Counted from the first letter of the stretch, positions 52,696 to 61,900 are shown. The stretch: DNA of 64,000 nt from Pseudomonas cremoris (GCF_014230465.1 NZ_JAAXCY010000015.1:62001-126000); one strand, 5' to 3'. Numbers and translations: made by a program. The notes: generated by a model not told the origin, from the letters alone.

Positions 52696-53727
52696 ATGAA
52701 CCCACGTATTGCGCTGTCCTGCTTGTCCCTCGCCCTGCTCGCCTCCACCGCCCATGCAGCGCCCACGCTGTACCTGGGCATGAACGGCGGCACCATGGAA
52801 CGGGTGTACGCCGACAAGGTGCTGCCCGCGTTCGAAAAGGCCAATAACGTCAAGGTGGTGATCGTGCCCGGCACCTCGTCGGACATTCTCGCCAAGGTCC
52901 AGGCCAACAAAGACAACCCGCAGATGCACGTGATGTTCCTCGACGACGGCATCATGTACCGCGCAATTTCCATGGGCCTGTGCGACACGCTCGCACCAAG
53001 CCCGACCCTGGACCAGATTCCCGCCAAAGCGAAGATCAAGGAACAGGCGGTGGCCGTCACCCTCGGCGTCACCGGCCTGGGTTACAACGCCAAGATGTTC
53101 AAGGAAAAAGGCTGGGCCGCCCCCACTTCCTGGATGGACCTGGCCGACCCGCGTTTCAAGGAAAAAGTGGTGTTCCAATCCCTGGCTTCGTCCACCTTCG
53201 GCCTGCACGGTTTCCTGATGTTCAACCGCATCCAGGGCGGCGACGAGACCAACGTCGAGCCCGGCTTCAAGGCCTGGCCAAAGACCATCGGCCCCAATGT
53301 GCTGGAATACATCGCCAGCTCGGCGAAAATCTCCGAGATGGTGCAAACCGACGAAGCGGCGATTTTCCCGCTGACCCCGACCCAGGTCACCACCCAGAAA
53401 CTGCTGGGTATCCCGATGGAATATGCGCAACCCAAGGAAGGCGCAGTGGTGCTCAACGTGGCCGAATGCGTGATCGCCCGCAACGACCAACCGGAACTGG
53501 CGCAGAAACTCGCGGCCTACCTGCTCACCGCCGAGGCCCAGGCACCGGCGCTGGAGGAAGGTGACCAGATCCCTTCGAACCCGACCACGCCGACCACCGA
53601 CAAGACCCGCGCGCGGGTGGAAGCGATGCAGGGTTACCTGCAGACCGCGATCTCGATTGACTGGGACCAGGTCAACCAGGCGCGGCCCGAGTGGAATGCG
53701 CGGTGGAGCCGTTCTATCGAGCGCTGA
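52696..53727 (+). CDS. ABC importer periplasmic substrate-binding protein
   Basis: 343 residues. Signal peptide ALSCLSLALLASTAHA, then a type II periplasmic binding protein of the polyamine/Fe3+ class (PTLYLGMNGGTMERVYADKV, VKVVIVPGTSSDILAKVQAN). AGAGGAAAAACACCC lies before the ATG, 14 bp after the flavoprotein stop. It is the last gene of the operon, unlike most where it is first. Confidence 0.9.
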   Translation: MNPRIALSCLSLALLASTAHAAPTLYLGMNGGTMERVYADKVLPAFEKANNVKVVIVPGTSSDILAKVQANKDNPQMHVMFLDDGIMYRAISMGLCDTLAPSPTLDQIPAKAKIKEQAVAVTLGVTGLGYNAKMFKEKGWAAPTSWMDLADPRFKEKVVFQSLASSTFGLHGFLMFNRIQGGDETNVEPGFKAWPKTIGPNVLEYIASSAKISEMVQTDEAAIFPLTPTQVTTQKLLGIPMEYAQPKEGAVVLNVAECVIARNDQPELAQKLAAYLLTAEAQAPALEEGDQIPSNPTTPTTDKTRARVEAMQGYLQTAISIDWDQVNQARPEWNARWSRSIER

Positions 53728-54537
53728 TCAGAGCGGCGCAAGCGGCAGCGCACGTTTGTGCGCGGTCTTGCCGTACGCGTCCTCCACAATCACTCTCACC
53801 CGCTCGCTCACCGGTTCGCCCATCAGGTACGCGTCAATCTCTGCGTACGTGCAACCATAGGCATGCTCATCCAGCTTACCCGGCACCAATTCTTCAAGGT
53901 CGGCGGTGGGGTGTTTGTGGACCAGGTTATCCGGTGCACCAAGGGCCGTGGCCAGCAGGCGGACCTGGGTCTTGGTCAGTCCCGACAGCGGTGTGAGGTC
54001 GCAGGCGCCGTCGCCGAATTTGGTGAAGAATCCCATCAGCGCTTCGGCGCCGTGATCAGTGCCAACCACCAGGCCGTGGTGCAGGTTGGCCACGGCGTAC
54101 TGGGCGATCATCCGCGTGCGTGCCTTGACGTTGCCCTTGATGAAGTCGACATGGGCGGCGCTGGCTTCGCTGGCAGTGAGGCTGGCCATGAGGCCGTCGA
54201 CACTGGCGGCGATGTTCAGGGTGTCGACCTGGTCGGGGGTGATGAAGTCCAGGGAAGCTTGGGCATCGCTTTCGTCGGCCTGGGTTTTATAGGGCAGGCG
54301 CATGGCGATAAAGCGCGCGGCGTAACCTTCATCGCGCATCTGCTCCACTGCCAGTTGGCAAAGGCGACCGGCGGTCAGGGAGTCGACACCACCACTGATG
54401 CCCAGCACCAGGGCCTTGCAGCCAGAACCACGCAATGTGGCTTTGATAAAGTCGATGCGCCGCTGAATCTCCTCGGCTTCACCACCTTGCACCAGTTGCC
54501 GATTGATATTGAGTTCCCGTGCGATACGTTGTTGCAT
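53728..54537 (-). CDS. nadE: Ammonia-dependent NAD+ synthetase
   Basis: 269 residues. Converts deamido-NAD, ATP and ammonia to NAD+. PP-loop SGGVDS (in [15 protein letters not shown]), [25 protein letters not shown] and the C-terminal [18 protein letters not shown] are NadE landmarks; there is no glutaminase domain. The ATG at 54537 lies close after the pncB stop. Convergent with the ABC operon, ends next to its stop. Confidence 0.93.
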   Translation of the reverse strand: MQQRIARELNINRQLVQGGEAEEIQRRIDFIKATLRGSGCKALVLGISGGVDSLTAGRLCQLAVEQMRDEGYAARFIAMRLPYKTQADESDAQASLDFITPDQVDTLNIAASVDGLMASLTASEASAAHVDFIKGNVKARTRMIAQYAVANLHHGLVVGTDHGAEALMGFFTKFGDGACDLTPLSGLTKTQVRLLATALGAPDNLVHKHPTADLEELVPGKLDEHAYGCTYAEIDAYLMGEPVSERVRVIVEDAYGKTAHKRALPLAPL

Positions 54538-54538
54538 G

Positions 54539-55756
54539 TCACACCTCCACATTGCCGACGTTGAACACCTGGGCTGCGTACTGCAAAAACGAGGCGTCTT
54601 CGCAGACATTCTTGATCGGGTCGTCGGAGAACTTCACCACCGGTTCAGCGTGCACCCGCACCAGTTTCATCACGATGCTCAGCGGTTCCACTCCCTCCAC
54701 ATCGCACGCCAGGCTGGTGCCCATACCAAACCCGAACTTGGCCTTGCCCCGCACGTGACGCAGGATCGGCAGGCATTTTTCGAAGTTCAGGCCGTCAGAG
54801 AACATCAAGTCCTTGGTCATCGGATCGATGCCCAGCTGCTTGTAGCGCGCCAGCACCTTGTCGGCCCAGGCAATCGGGTCGCCGGAGTCCTGGCGCAGGC
54901 CGTCATAGAGCTTGGCGAAGTACAGGTCAAAGTCCTTGAGGAAAAAGTCGGTGCTGATGCAATCGGTCAAGGCGATGCCGAGGCGACCACGGTATTCACG
55001 CACCCAGTTTTCCAGGGCGGCGTTCTGGCTCTCGCGCAGGCGCCCTAGTTGCTGGTGCACCATCAGCCATTGGTGGGCCATGGTGCCGATCAGCGGCAGG
55101 TCGAACTCATAAGCCAGGTGTGCGTTGCTGGTGCCGACAAACTGGCCGGGAAAGTCGCGCCGCATGATGTCGACCACTTCACGCTGGGCCTTGAACGACA
55201 GGCGCCGGCGGGTAGAGAAGTCGGACACGCGCAGGTCGGCCAACTCGTCACGGCTGAGGTTTTTCTCCAGCCAGTCGAATTTCTGGTAGAGCTTGCGGGT
55301 GACGTCCTCCAGGGTTACGTCCGGGTATTTGTCGCGGTTGCGCAGTTCGCTGACCAGGGCCAACACCGGTTGTTCGAACATGATGCAGTGCAGCATTGGG
55401 CCGATGACGCGAATGTTCAGCTGGCCGTCGATTTCGCTGACGTGGATATAACGCAGGTTGAAGCGGAACAGGCCCAGGAAGCGCTCGTAGTCCGGCGTGA
55501 GGTATTCGCGAAAGCGCGGGTTGAACAGGAAGCGCAACTCGCCCTCACGCATGTGCAGGCCCGCGAGCTTTTCCAGTTCGTCACGCAGTTGCGGGATCAA
55601 GTGGCCGAGCTTTTCCCTGGAGCGCACGATGAAGTTGTATTCCACATCGACGTTAGGGTACTGGTGCAACACGGCCTGCATCATGGTGAAGGTGTAGTAG
55701 TCGGTGTCGAGCAAGCCCTGGATCACCGGGGACTCGTAGTCGTAGGCACTTTCCAT
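54539..55756 (-). CDS. pncB: Nicotinate phosphoribosyltransferase
   Basis: 405 residues. Makes nicotinate mononucleotide from nicotinate and PRPP. Opening [20 protein letters not shown] is diagnostic of bacterial PncB; later [12 protein letters not shown] (phosphoribosylation-site His replaced in some), [20 protein letters not shown] and [11 protein letters not shown]. Middle gene of pncA-pncB-nadE; 11 bp after the pncA stop. Confidence 0.93.
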   Translation of the reverse strand: MESAYDYESPVIQGLLDTDYYTFTMMQAVLHQYPNVDVEYNFIVRSREKLGHLIPQLRDELEKLAGLHMREGELRFLFNPRFREYLTPDYERFLGLFRFNLRYIHVSEIDGQLNIRVIGPMLHCIMFEQPVLALVSELRNRDKYPDVTLEDVTRKLYQKFDWLEKNLSRDELADLRVSDFSTRRRLSFKAQREVVDIMRRDFPGQFVGTSNAHLAYEFDLPLIGTMAHQWLMVHQQLGRLRESQNAALENWVREYRGRLGIALTDCISTDFFLKDFDLYFAKLYDGLRQDSGDPIAWADKVLARYKQLGIDPMTKDLMFSDGLNFEKCLPILRHVRGKAKFGFGMGTSLACDVEGVEPLSIVMKLVRVHAEPVVKFSDDPIKNVCEDASFLQYAAQVFNVGNVEV

Positions 55757-55767
55757 GGTAGGTCTCC

Positions 55768-56415
55768 TTAACGCGTGGCCTGTGCTGCCAGTTCTTCACG
55801 AGTGCGGCTGATGACGGCACCCGCCTTGAGCAGATCGTTGACGGCCTGGATGCCGCCCTCCTCGCTGATACCTCGGCAAGCCGGCAGGTGCAGTACCACC
55901 TCGAAACCGGCCTTGAGCAATTGCAAAGCGGTGGTCTTGACGCAGTAGTCCAGGGCCAGCCCGCCGACGATCACCCGAACCACACCATGGGCCCTCAGGT
56001 ATTCGATGACGCCCGTCGACAGCTTGTCGTGCAGGTCGTGGAAGCACGCGCCGTAAGGGTGCAGGTCGGGCTCGACACCTTTCCAGATGAAATAGTCGTA
56101 GTCGTACGGAGTGGGCAACTCGTCGAGCAGGGTGAAGCCCTCGGTGCCCGGTACGCAGTGGCTGACCCAGGTGACATCGGCGTGGGCCAGGCCGGTGGGT
56201 TGCAGCATCTCGCTGTGCTGCGACACCACCCAGGGCGCGTACGGGGTGTGGGCGTCCTTGCTGCCAATACGGTGGCCGGCGAGGCTGGCCATGTAGTTGA
56301 GCTCGGCGCCGATCTGGTCGCCACCGGCCACCGGCAACTCGTTGGGGCACAGAGGCGTGAAGCTCTTTTGGGCGTCGACGTCGAATGAAGCAAGGGCGGT
56401 TTTCGCGAGGGTCAT
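55768..56415 (-). CDS. pncA: Nicotinamidase (cysteine hydrolase)
   Basis: 215 residues. Converts nicotinamide to nicotinate. Isochorismatase-like fold with D (FDVDAQKSF), K (FIWKGVEPD) and nucleophile C (GLALDYCVKTTALQLL), and metal ligands in SKDAHTPYAPW. AGGAGAACCGCC precedes the ATG at 56415. First gene of the NAD salvage operon; a palindrome lies just upstream. Confidence 0.92.
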   Translation of the reverse strand: MTLAKTALASFDVDAQKSFTPLCPNELPVAGGDQIGAELNYMASLAGHRIGSKDAHTPYAPWVVSQHSEMLQPTGLAHADVTWVSHCVPGTEGFTLLDELPTPYDYDYFIWKGVEPDLHPYGACFHDLHDKLSTGVIEYLRAHGVVRVIVGGLALDYCVKTTALQLLKAGFEVVLHLPACRGISEEGGIQAVNDLLKAGAVISRTREELAAQATR

Positions 56416-56441
56416 GGCGGTTCTCCTGTGGCCTGGAAACA

Positions 56442-56508
56442 AAAGTACACGTCATGTACTTTCATTGCAAGATACATTTAGTTATCTATGCTGGTGGCAG
56501 TACATGAC
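56442..56508. promoter_or_regulatory. NrtR-type operators between pncA and nrtR
   Basis: AAAGTACA-CGTCA-TGTACTTT at 56442-56462 is a perfect 8-bp-arm palindrome placed 27 bp before the pncA start. A second partial site, GTACATGAC (about 56499-56508), is the inverse of GTCATGTAC (56451-56459) in the first and lies nearer nrtR. Together they are the expected NrtR control region. Confidence 0.7.
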
Positions 56509-56561
56509 ATATCTGCTCGATCCGTTAGACTGTGCTCCGCCACTGTTCATAAGGACCCCAC

Positions 56562-57254
56562 ATGCCACTTAGCGCCTACCTGCACACCGTCGACCTGTGC
56601 GTACTGTTTTACTGCCGCGTCTCCGGTGAGTTGAAGCTGTTACTGAATAAGCGCGACGCCGACCCCTTCGCTGGGCATTGGGCGCTGCCAGGCGTGGTGG
56701 TCAATGGTGGCGTGCAAGACCTGAGCCTCAAGGATGCGGTGGAGCGCTTGCGCGCAAGTGACAAGGTGGGCTTCAAGCTGGCCTGGCACGAACAGGTGGG
56801 CACGGTGGGCGACGCGTTTCGCGACCCGCGCTGCTGGTCGTCGTCCACTTACTACCTGGCGATCGTGGCGGATGAGGTGGAGTTGGCTGAGCACCAGGCC
56901 TGGTTCACGCTGGAGGCCGTGGCCGATGGCAGCATCAAGCTGCCGTTCGATCACAACCTGATCGTCGCGGCGGTGCAGGAGCGGCTGTTGTCCAAGTCGC
57001 TGTACAGCAGCTTGCCGCTGATGTTCCTGGGTAACGAATTCAGTGCGCCGGAAGCCACCGCGATTTTTTCCCGGGTGCTGGCACGGCCGGTGTTGAAGAC
57101 CAGTATTCGCCAGCGTCTGTTGAAACTGACCGAGGCGGGGTATTTGCGTGAGACCGGGCGCAAGAAGCAAGGCGAGGGAGGCCGGCCGCAGGCGACGGTG
57201 GAGGTTTTGAAGCCTGGAGACGTCTACTTCTTTGATCGCAGTTTCGCTGACTAG
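56562..57254 (+). CDS. nrtR: NrtR-type NAD metabolism regulator (Nudix + winged helix)
   Basis: 230 residues. N-terminal Nudix-like domain (FYCRVSGELKLLLNKRDADP, GHWALPGVVVNGGVQD) in which the Nudix box lacks the catalytic G-x5-E-x7-REUxEExGU pattern, so it should bind ADP-ribose rather than hydrolyse it. C-terminal winged helix (SIRQRLLKLTEAGYLRETGR, RPQATVEVL). Divergent from pncA across 146 bp containing palindromes. By family knowledge NrtR represses NAD biosynthesis and salvage genes. Confidence 0.92.
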   Translation: MPLSAYLHTVDLCVLFYCRVSGELKLLLNKRDADPFAGHWALPGVVVNGGVQDLSLKDAVERLRASDKVGFKLAWHEQVGTVGDAFRDPRCWSSSTYYLAIVADEVELAEHQAWFTLEAVADGSIKLPFDHNLIVAAVQERLLSKSLYSSLPLMFLGNEFSAPEATAIFSRVLARPVLKTSIRQRLLKLTEAGYLRETGRKKQGEGGRPQATVEVLKPGDVYFFDRSFAD

Positions 57255-57283
57255 CCCAAACCTCAAGAACAATGAAAATCCAG

Positions 57284-57372
57284 TGTGGGAGCGGGCTTGC
57301 TCGCGAATGAGGTGTGTCAGCTACAGATCAGTGGGCTGATCCACCGCATTCGCGAGCAAGCCCGCTCCCACA
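57284..57372. repeat. REPIN
   Basis: Inverted REP pair (TGTGGGAGCGGGCTTGCTCG and complement) between nrtR and the convergent SDR. Confidence 0.9.
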
Positions 57373-57398
57373 GTGGATCTCCTTTGCCTGGACGGCCG

Positions 57399-58172
57399 TT
57401 AGTTCATCCAGTTGCCGCCATCGACGTTGTAGGTCTGGGCGACCACATAATCGGCATCGGTGGAGGCGAGAAAAATCGCCATCCCCGTCAAATCCTGCGC
57501 CGTGCCCATTCGCCCAAACGGCACCTCCTCCCCTACCCGCTTCTTCTTCTCGCCCGGTGCCAGCCCTTCATACCGGGCGAACAACGCATCCACGCCATCC
57601 CAATGTTCGCCATCCACCACACCGGGGGCAATCGCATTGACGTTGATGCCCTGCTTGATCAGGTTCAACCCGGCCGACTGTGTAAGGCTGATCACCGCCG
57701 CCTTGGTCGCGCAATACACCGCCACCAACGGCTCGCCACGCCGCCCGGCCTGGCTGGCCATGTTGATGATCTTGCCGCCATGGCCCTGGCGGATCATCTG
57801 CCGCGCCGCCGCCTGTAGGGTGAAGAGCGTTCCGGCAACGTTGATCGAGAACAGCCGATCAAAGCTGTCGCGAGTGATGTCGACGATGGGTGCCAAGTCG
57901 AACAATGCGGCGTTGTTGATCAGGATATCCAGCTTGCCGGCGTGGGCAACCACCGCGGCAATCGCGTCATCGATGGAGGTTTGGTCGGTGACATCCATCG
58001 CCACCGCGTAGGCCTGCGGCCCCAACTCAGCGACCGTGGCCTGGGCCCGTTGCAGGTTGATGTCGGCAATGGCGACCGTCGCGCCTTCATTGATGTAGGC
58101 CTGGGCAAAGGCCCGACCAATTCCGCGCGCAGACCCTGTGATCAGCGCGCTTTTACCTTCCAGTCGTTTCAT
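57399..58172 (-). CDS. Sorbitol/L-iditol-type short-chain dehydrogenase
   Basis: 257 residues. Cofactor motif TGSARGIG, NNAA region, catalytic S in NMASQAG, Y and K in VYCATKAAV. The sequence SARGIGRAFAQAYINEGATV and LAPGEKKKRVGEEVPFGRMG are typical of polyol (sorbitol to fructose) dehydrogenases of the SmoS/PolS class (256 residues). Preceded by the substrate-binding protein gene only 21 bp away on the same strand. Start taken at MKRLEGKSAL (58172), with AAAGGGA upstream. Confidence 0.85.
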   Translation of the reverse strand: MKRLEGKSALITGSARGIGRAFAQAYINEGATVAIADINLQRAQATVAELGPQAYAVAMDVTDQTSIDDAIAAVVAHAGKLDILINNAALFDLAPIVDITRDSFDRLFSINVAGTLFTLQAAARQMIRQGHGGKIINMASQAGRRGEPLVAVYCATKAAVISLTQSAGLNLIKQGINVNAIAPGVVDGEHWDGVDALFARYEGLAPGEKKKRVGEEVPFGRMGTAQDLTGMAIFLASTDADYVVAQTYNVDGGNWMN

Positions 58173-58193
58173 GGGGTACATGTCCCTTTAAAG

Positions 58194-59504
58194 TTATTTG
58201 GGATAACCGGCGCGTTTCATCTCGCGCTCGGTGGTGGACTGGGCTTCCAGCAAGGCCTGGTCAACCGACATGCCGCCGGTGAGCGCCGCCGAGAACAGTT
58301 TGCCCACCGAGGTGCCGATGGCCTGGAACTCGGGAATGGTCACGTACTGGATACCCACGTACGGCACCGGTTTGGCCGACGGGTGCGCGGGGTCGGCGTG
58401 TTTCATCATCTCCAGGGTCACCTGCGCGAACGGCGCGGCCTTCAGGTAGGCGTCGTTGTAGGTGGACTGGCGAGTGCCCGGCGGTACGTTGGTGATGCCC
58501 TCTTTATCGGCGACCAGTTGGATGTAGTCCTTGGAAGTTGCCCAGGTGATAAAGGCCTTGGCCGCGTCCTTGTGCTTGGACGTCGCCGGAATCGCCAGGG
58601 ACCAGGCGTACAGCCACGACGAGCCTTTGTCGGTGACTTCGGTCGGCGCGGCGGCGAAACCGACGCTGTCGGCGACCTTGCTTTGGCTCTTGTCGGTGGT
58701 GAAGGAACCGGCGACGCTGGCATCCACCCAGATCGCGCATTTGCCGCTGTTGAACAGCGCCAGGGTTTCGTTGAAACCGTTGCTGGACACGCCCGGCGGG
58801 CCGTATTGCTTGAGGGTATTGACGTAGAAGTTGGCGGCGGCGGTCCACTCGGGGCTGGTCAGCTCAGGCTTCCATTGCTCATCGAACCAGCGCGCGCCAA
58901 AGGCGTTGGCCATGGTGCTCAACAAGGCGATGTTTTCACCCCAGCCCGCTTTGCCGCGCAGGCACATGCCGTATTGGTCCTTGTCCCTGGCCGTCAGCTT
59001 GGCGGCGAACTCACCGAGCTGGGACCAGGTGGGGTGCGCGGGCATGCTCAGGCCGGCTTGCTTGAACAGGTCGGTGCGGTAATACGTGACAGTGCTTTCG
59101 CCATAGAACGGCAAGGCGTACAGGGTGTTGTTGACCGACAGGCCTTGGCGCACCGAGGGGAAGATATCGTCGGCGTCATAGTCGGCCGGCAATTGGGTCA
59201 AGGGTTCCAGCCAGTGCTTGGCACCCCAGAGCGGGGTTTCGTAGGTGCCGATGGTCAGCACGTCGAACTGGCCGCCTTGGGTGGCGATGTCGGTGGTCAG
59301 GCGCTGGCGCAGCACGTTCTCTTCGAGCACAACCCAGTTGAGTTTGATGTCCGGGTGCTGCGCTTCAAAGACCTTGGACAGGCGCTGCATACGGATCATG
59401 TCGCTGTTGTTGACCGTGGCAATGGTGACGGTGTCGGCAGCGTGGCTGGGCATGGCCAGCGCCAGGCCGGAAAGCAGGAACAACGCTTGCGGGAACTTGA
59501 ACAT
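58194..59504 (-). CDS. Mannitol/sorbitol-type ABC substrate-binding protein (MtlE-like)
   Basis: 436 residues. Signal peptide FPQALFLLSGLALAMPSHAA, then a type I extracellular solute-binding protein (VTIATVNNSDMIRMQRLSKV, KLNWVVLEENVLRQRLTTDI, GAKHWLEPLTQL, YALPFYGESTVTYYRTDLF). It matches MtlE, the binding protein of the P. fluorescens mannitol/sorbitol/arabitol importer. The gene that should follow (permeases MtlF, MtlG and ATPase MtlK) is missing; the SDR follows directly. It would need a transporter encoded elsewhere. Confidence 0.85.
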   Translation of the reverse strand: MFKFPQALFLLSGLALAMPSHAADTVTIATVNNSDMIRMQRLSKVFEAQHPDIKLNWVVLEENVLRQRLTTDIATQGGQFDVLTIGTYETPLWGAKHWLEPLTQLPADYDADDIFPSVRQGLSVNNTLYALPFYGESTVTYYRTDLFKQAGLSMPAHPTWSQLGEFAAKLTARDKDQYGMCLRGKAGWGENIALLSTMANAFGARWFDEQWKPELTSPEWTAAANFYVNTLKQYGPPGVSSNGFNETLALFNSGKCAIWVDASVAGSFTTDKSQSKVADSVGFAAAPTEVTDKGSSWLYAWSLAIPATSKHKDAAKAFITWATSKDYIQLVADKEGITNVPPGTRQSTYNDAYLKAAPFAQVTLEMMKHADPAHPSAKPVPYVGIQYVTIPEFQAIGTSVGKLFSAALTGGMSVDQALLEAQSTTEREMKRAGYPK

Positions 59505-59589
59505 AGCGGTTTCTACCTGTTTTTTTTGTTGTTGAGGGCCGATTACAGCAGCTTGCCTGGCCCCTCACAAACGCCTGGCGGATGCTCGA

Positions 59590-59633
59590 CTGATACTTTT
59601 TTAACTTCCGCCTTCAAGTTAAAAAAGTATCAG
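59590..59633. promoter_or_regulatory. 18-bp perfect inverted repeat between mtlE-like and mtlR-like genes
   Basis: CTGATACTTTTTTAACTT (59590-59607) and AAGTTAAAAAAGTATCAG (59616-59633) are exact complements around an 8-nt loop. It lies 85 bp before the binding-protein start and 83 bp before the AraC gene. It may be the operator for the AraC-type activator or a strong hairpin. Confidence 0.7.
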
Positions 59634-59715
59634 TCCCGCATGAAAGCGGGGGTAGCGCACACCGGACCTGGGCGCGTATTTTGAAGCGATTCCAAGAATC
59701 ATAAGAAGCCTCGCC

Positions 59716-60603
59716 ATGCCTGCCAGCCGCGCCCAGCTGTTCGAGCACCGCCCCGCCGAACTCGAAGTGATCCTGCCCGAACCGGACCACTGCTTCCGCT
59801 GGTTCGAACACGACTACCCCTACGACCTGGCGCGCTGGAACCACCACCCCGAATTCGAAATCCACCTGATCCGCCAAGGCAGCGGCAAACTGGTGGCGGG
59901 CGACTACATCGGCGCATTCAGCGCCGGGCATGTGGCGCTGATCGGCCCGGACCTGCCCCACGATTGGATCGGCGAACTGGCGCCTGGCGAATACCTGAGC
60001 GGTCGCGACGTGGTGCTGCAATTTGACGGCGCCGCCCTCCTCGCCTTACGCAAGGCCCTGCCGGAGCTTGGCAATTTGCAGCCATTGTTCGAGCAGGCCC
60101 GGCGCGGCCTGGAATTCAGCGGCGACACGGCAGCAAACGCGGCGCGCCTGATGGAAAGCATCGGTCACGCCCAGGGCCTGCAACGGTTGATCCTGTTCCT
60201 GCAACTGCTCAACGTGTTGAGAAATGCCCCGCCCGCGCAAACGAAGGCCCTGGCCAGCCCTTGCTACGCGCCGACGCTGGATGCGCGCAGTGCCGAGCGT
60301 ATCAACCAGGCGTTCGATTACCTGATGCGTGAACTGACCGGCGACGTGCGCCTATCCGTCATCGCCCAGCAATTGGAGATGAGCGAGCCGGGCTTCTCGC
60401 GCTTTTTCAAGCGCAACACTGGCCACGGGTTTATCGACCTGATGCGCAAGTTTCGCGTGCAGCGTGCCTGCAGGCTGTTGCTGCAAAGCGAGATGTCGGT
60501 GGCGGCTATCTGCTTTGAGGTGGGTTACGCCAACCTGTCCAACTTCAACCGGCACTTCCGGATAGAAATGGGCCAGACACCTAGCGAATACCGACGATCC
60601 TGA
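59716..60603 (+). CDS. AraC-family regulator, MtlR-like polyol activator
   Basis: 295 residues, near the 301 of P. fluorescens MtlR. N-terminal cupin-like sensing domain (WNHHPEFEIHLIRQGSGKLV) and C-terminal double helix-turn-helix (LSVIAQQLEMSEPGFSRFFK, SVAAICFEVGYANLSNFNRH). It is divergent from the polyol binding-protein gene, across the 18-bp inverted repeat, and should activate it when mannitol or sorbitol is present. Confidence 0.85.
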   Translation: MPASRAQLFEHRPAELEVILPEPDHCFRWFEHDYPYDLARWNHHPEFEIHLIRQGSGKLVAGDYIGAFSAGHVALIGPDLPHDWIGELAPGEYLSGRDVVLQFDGAALLALRKALPELGNLQPLFEQARRGLEFSGDTAANAARLMESIGHAQGLQRLILFLQLLNVLRNAPPAQTKALASPCYAPTLDARSAERINQAFDYLMRELTGDVRLSVIAQQLEMSEPGFSRFFKRNTGHGFIDLMRKFRVQRACRLLLQSEMSVAAICFEVGYANLSNFNRHFRIEMGQTPSEYRRS

Positions 60604-60654
60604 AAAACTGATCTTCTTGGAAAAAGGCGTCCCGAAGCCAAATAAAAATCAAAA

Positions 60655-60682
60655 TGTGGGAGCTGGCTTGCCTGCTCCCACA
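60655..60682. repeat. Short REP hairpin
   Basis: TGTGGGAGCTGGCTTGCCTG then CTCCCACA: a minimal REP between convergent araC and MDR genes. Confidence 0.8.
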
Positions 60683-60694
60683 TTTATCACCCTG

Positions 60695-61654
60695 TCAGGG
60701 CAGGAAGATGATTTTATCTGCGCTGCCGCTGTTCACGTCCTCATAGCTCTGCACGCCATCCGCCAAGGCCACTTCCCGTAAACCAGTCGGCAATGGCAAC
60801 GACCCTTCATCAAAGTACCGCCCAAACTGCTCCAGCATCACCGCGCACTGTTCGCAGTTGTAGAGTAATGAATTGATCCCCACCACCGAACCACCCTTGC
60901 GGTACAGCGCCAGGGCCGGCAGTTGCACATGTCCATCCACGGGCGCTGCGATGATGGCGATGCGACCGAACGGTGCCAGGCCTGCAACCGCAGCGGGCAA
61001 CCAAAACCCGGTGGTATCGAAGATCACATCGGCGCCGCCCTTGAACACGGCATTGACTTGCGTACCCAACGCTTCAGGCTGGCCCAGGGCAATCGCTTCA
61101 AACCCCTGGCCCTGCAACACCTCGAGCTGCTCCGGCCGACGCACCGCCGCCAGCACCTGGGCACCGCGGATTTTCGCCAAGGCCAGGGTTGCGCTGCCCA
61201 CGGCCCCATTGGCCCCGATCACCAGCAACCGCGTGCCCTTTGTCACGCCGCTGCGCTCCAGGGCATCCCAAGCGGTGGTGTACGGCACACCCAGGCTGGC
61301 GGCCTGGGCAAAACTCAAATGGGTTGGTTTGTGCGCCACGCCCTTGGCCGACACGGTGAGGTACTGGGCGTGGGAACCGTCGGCAAAAAAGCCCAGGTCG
61401 CGACCGGTGCCCCAAACTTCCTGCCCAACCAGCGCCGGCGGGCCCTCGACCACAACACCCGCGAAGTCACGACCGGGAATGCGCGGCAGTGTGGTGTAGG
61501 GAAAACGACCCAGTACGTTTTTGACATCGCTGGGGTTGAGTCCAGCGGCTTTGATCTGTACCAGGACTTCACCGGCAGCCGGTACCGGAGTGGCGACGTC
61601 GACGAAACTGAGGTGGGCGAGATCGCCAGTGGCGGAGAATTGCAGTGCTTTCAT
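60695..61654 (-). CDS. Zinc-independent MDR oxidoreductase (quinone oxidoreductase-like)
   Basis: 319 residues. Medium-chain dehydrogenase/reductase with GroES-like N-domain (GEVLVQIKAAGLNPSDVKNV, LPRIPGRDFAGVVVEG) and Rossmann motif VIGANGAVGSATLALA. Zinc-ligand Cys residues are absent, as in QOR-type NADPH oxidoreductases. Start at 61654 (MKALQFSATG), with a TTG at 61660 in frame. Followed upstream by a small XapX gene on the same strand. Confidence 0.85.
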   Translation of the reverse strand: MKALQFSATGDLAHLSFVDVATPVPAAGEVLVQIKAAGLNPSDVKNVLGRFPYTTLPRIPGRDFAGVVVEGPPALVGQEVWGTGRDLGFFADGSHAQYLTVSAKGVAHKPTHLSFAQAASLGVPYTTAWDALERSGVTKGTRLLVIGANGAVGSATLALAKIRGAQVLAAVRRPEQLEVLQGQGFEAIALGQPEALGTQVNAVFKGGADVIFDTTGFWLPAAVAGLAPFGRIAIIAAPVDGHVQLPALALYRKGGSVVGINSLLYNCEQCAVMLEQFGRYFDEGSLPLPTGLREVALADGVQSYEDVNSGSADKIIFLP

Positions 61655-61682
61655 GGCCAATATCCATCGAAGGGAAAAGAAA

Positions 61683-61856
61683 TCAGGACAACCAACCGCT
61701 GACCAACTGGCGCCCCATGGGCCAGAGTTTTTCGCCCAGCAGCATGCCCATCAGGCCCACCAGGGCGATGGCCGGCGGTGCGGGTGAGCGGAAGTCCAAG
61801 GCGCCGTAGATCACGCCGACAAACAAGCCGATGGCGAGGGAGATCAGGTAGTTCAT
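61683..61856 (-). CDS. XapX-domain small membrane protein
   Basis: 57 residues: MNYLISLAIGLFVGVIYGAL then a short loop (DFRSPAPPAIA), a second helix (LVGLMGMLLGEKLW) and a basic tail. This two-helix pattern is the XapX/DUF1427 family, of unknown function. It lies 28 bp upstream of the MDR gene on the same strand. A perfect 13-bp palindrome lies 45 bp before its start. Confidence 0.82.
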   Translation of the reverse strand: MNYLISLAIGLFVGVIYGALDFRSPAPPAIALVGLMGMLLGEKLWPMGRQLVSGWLS

Positions 61857-61900
61857 GAGAGCAGCGCCTTGTGGGTTGATGGGCTCAGTGTAGAGAGCCC

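Noticed and set aside
57942..59684. 580-codon plus-strand frame opposite the polyol genes
   Set aside because: Antisense to a solute-binding protein and an SDR with clear motifs; no motif of its own.
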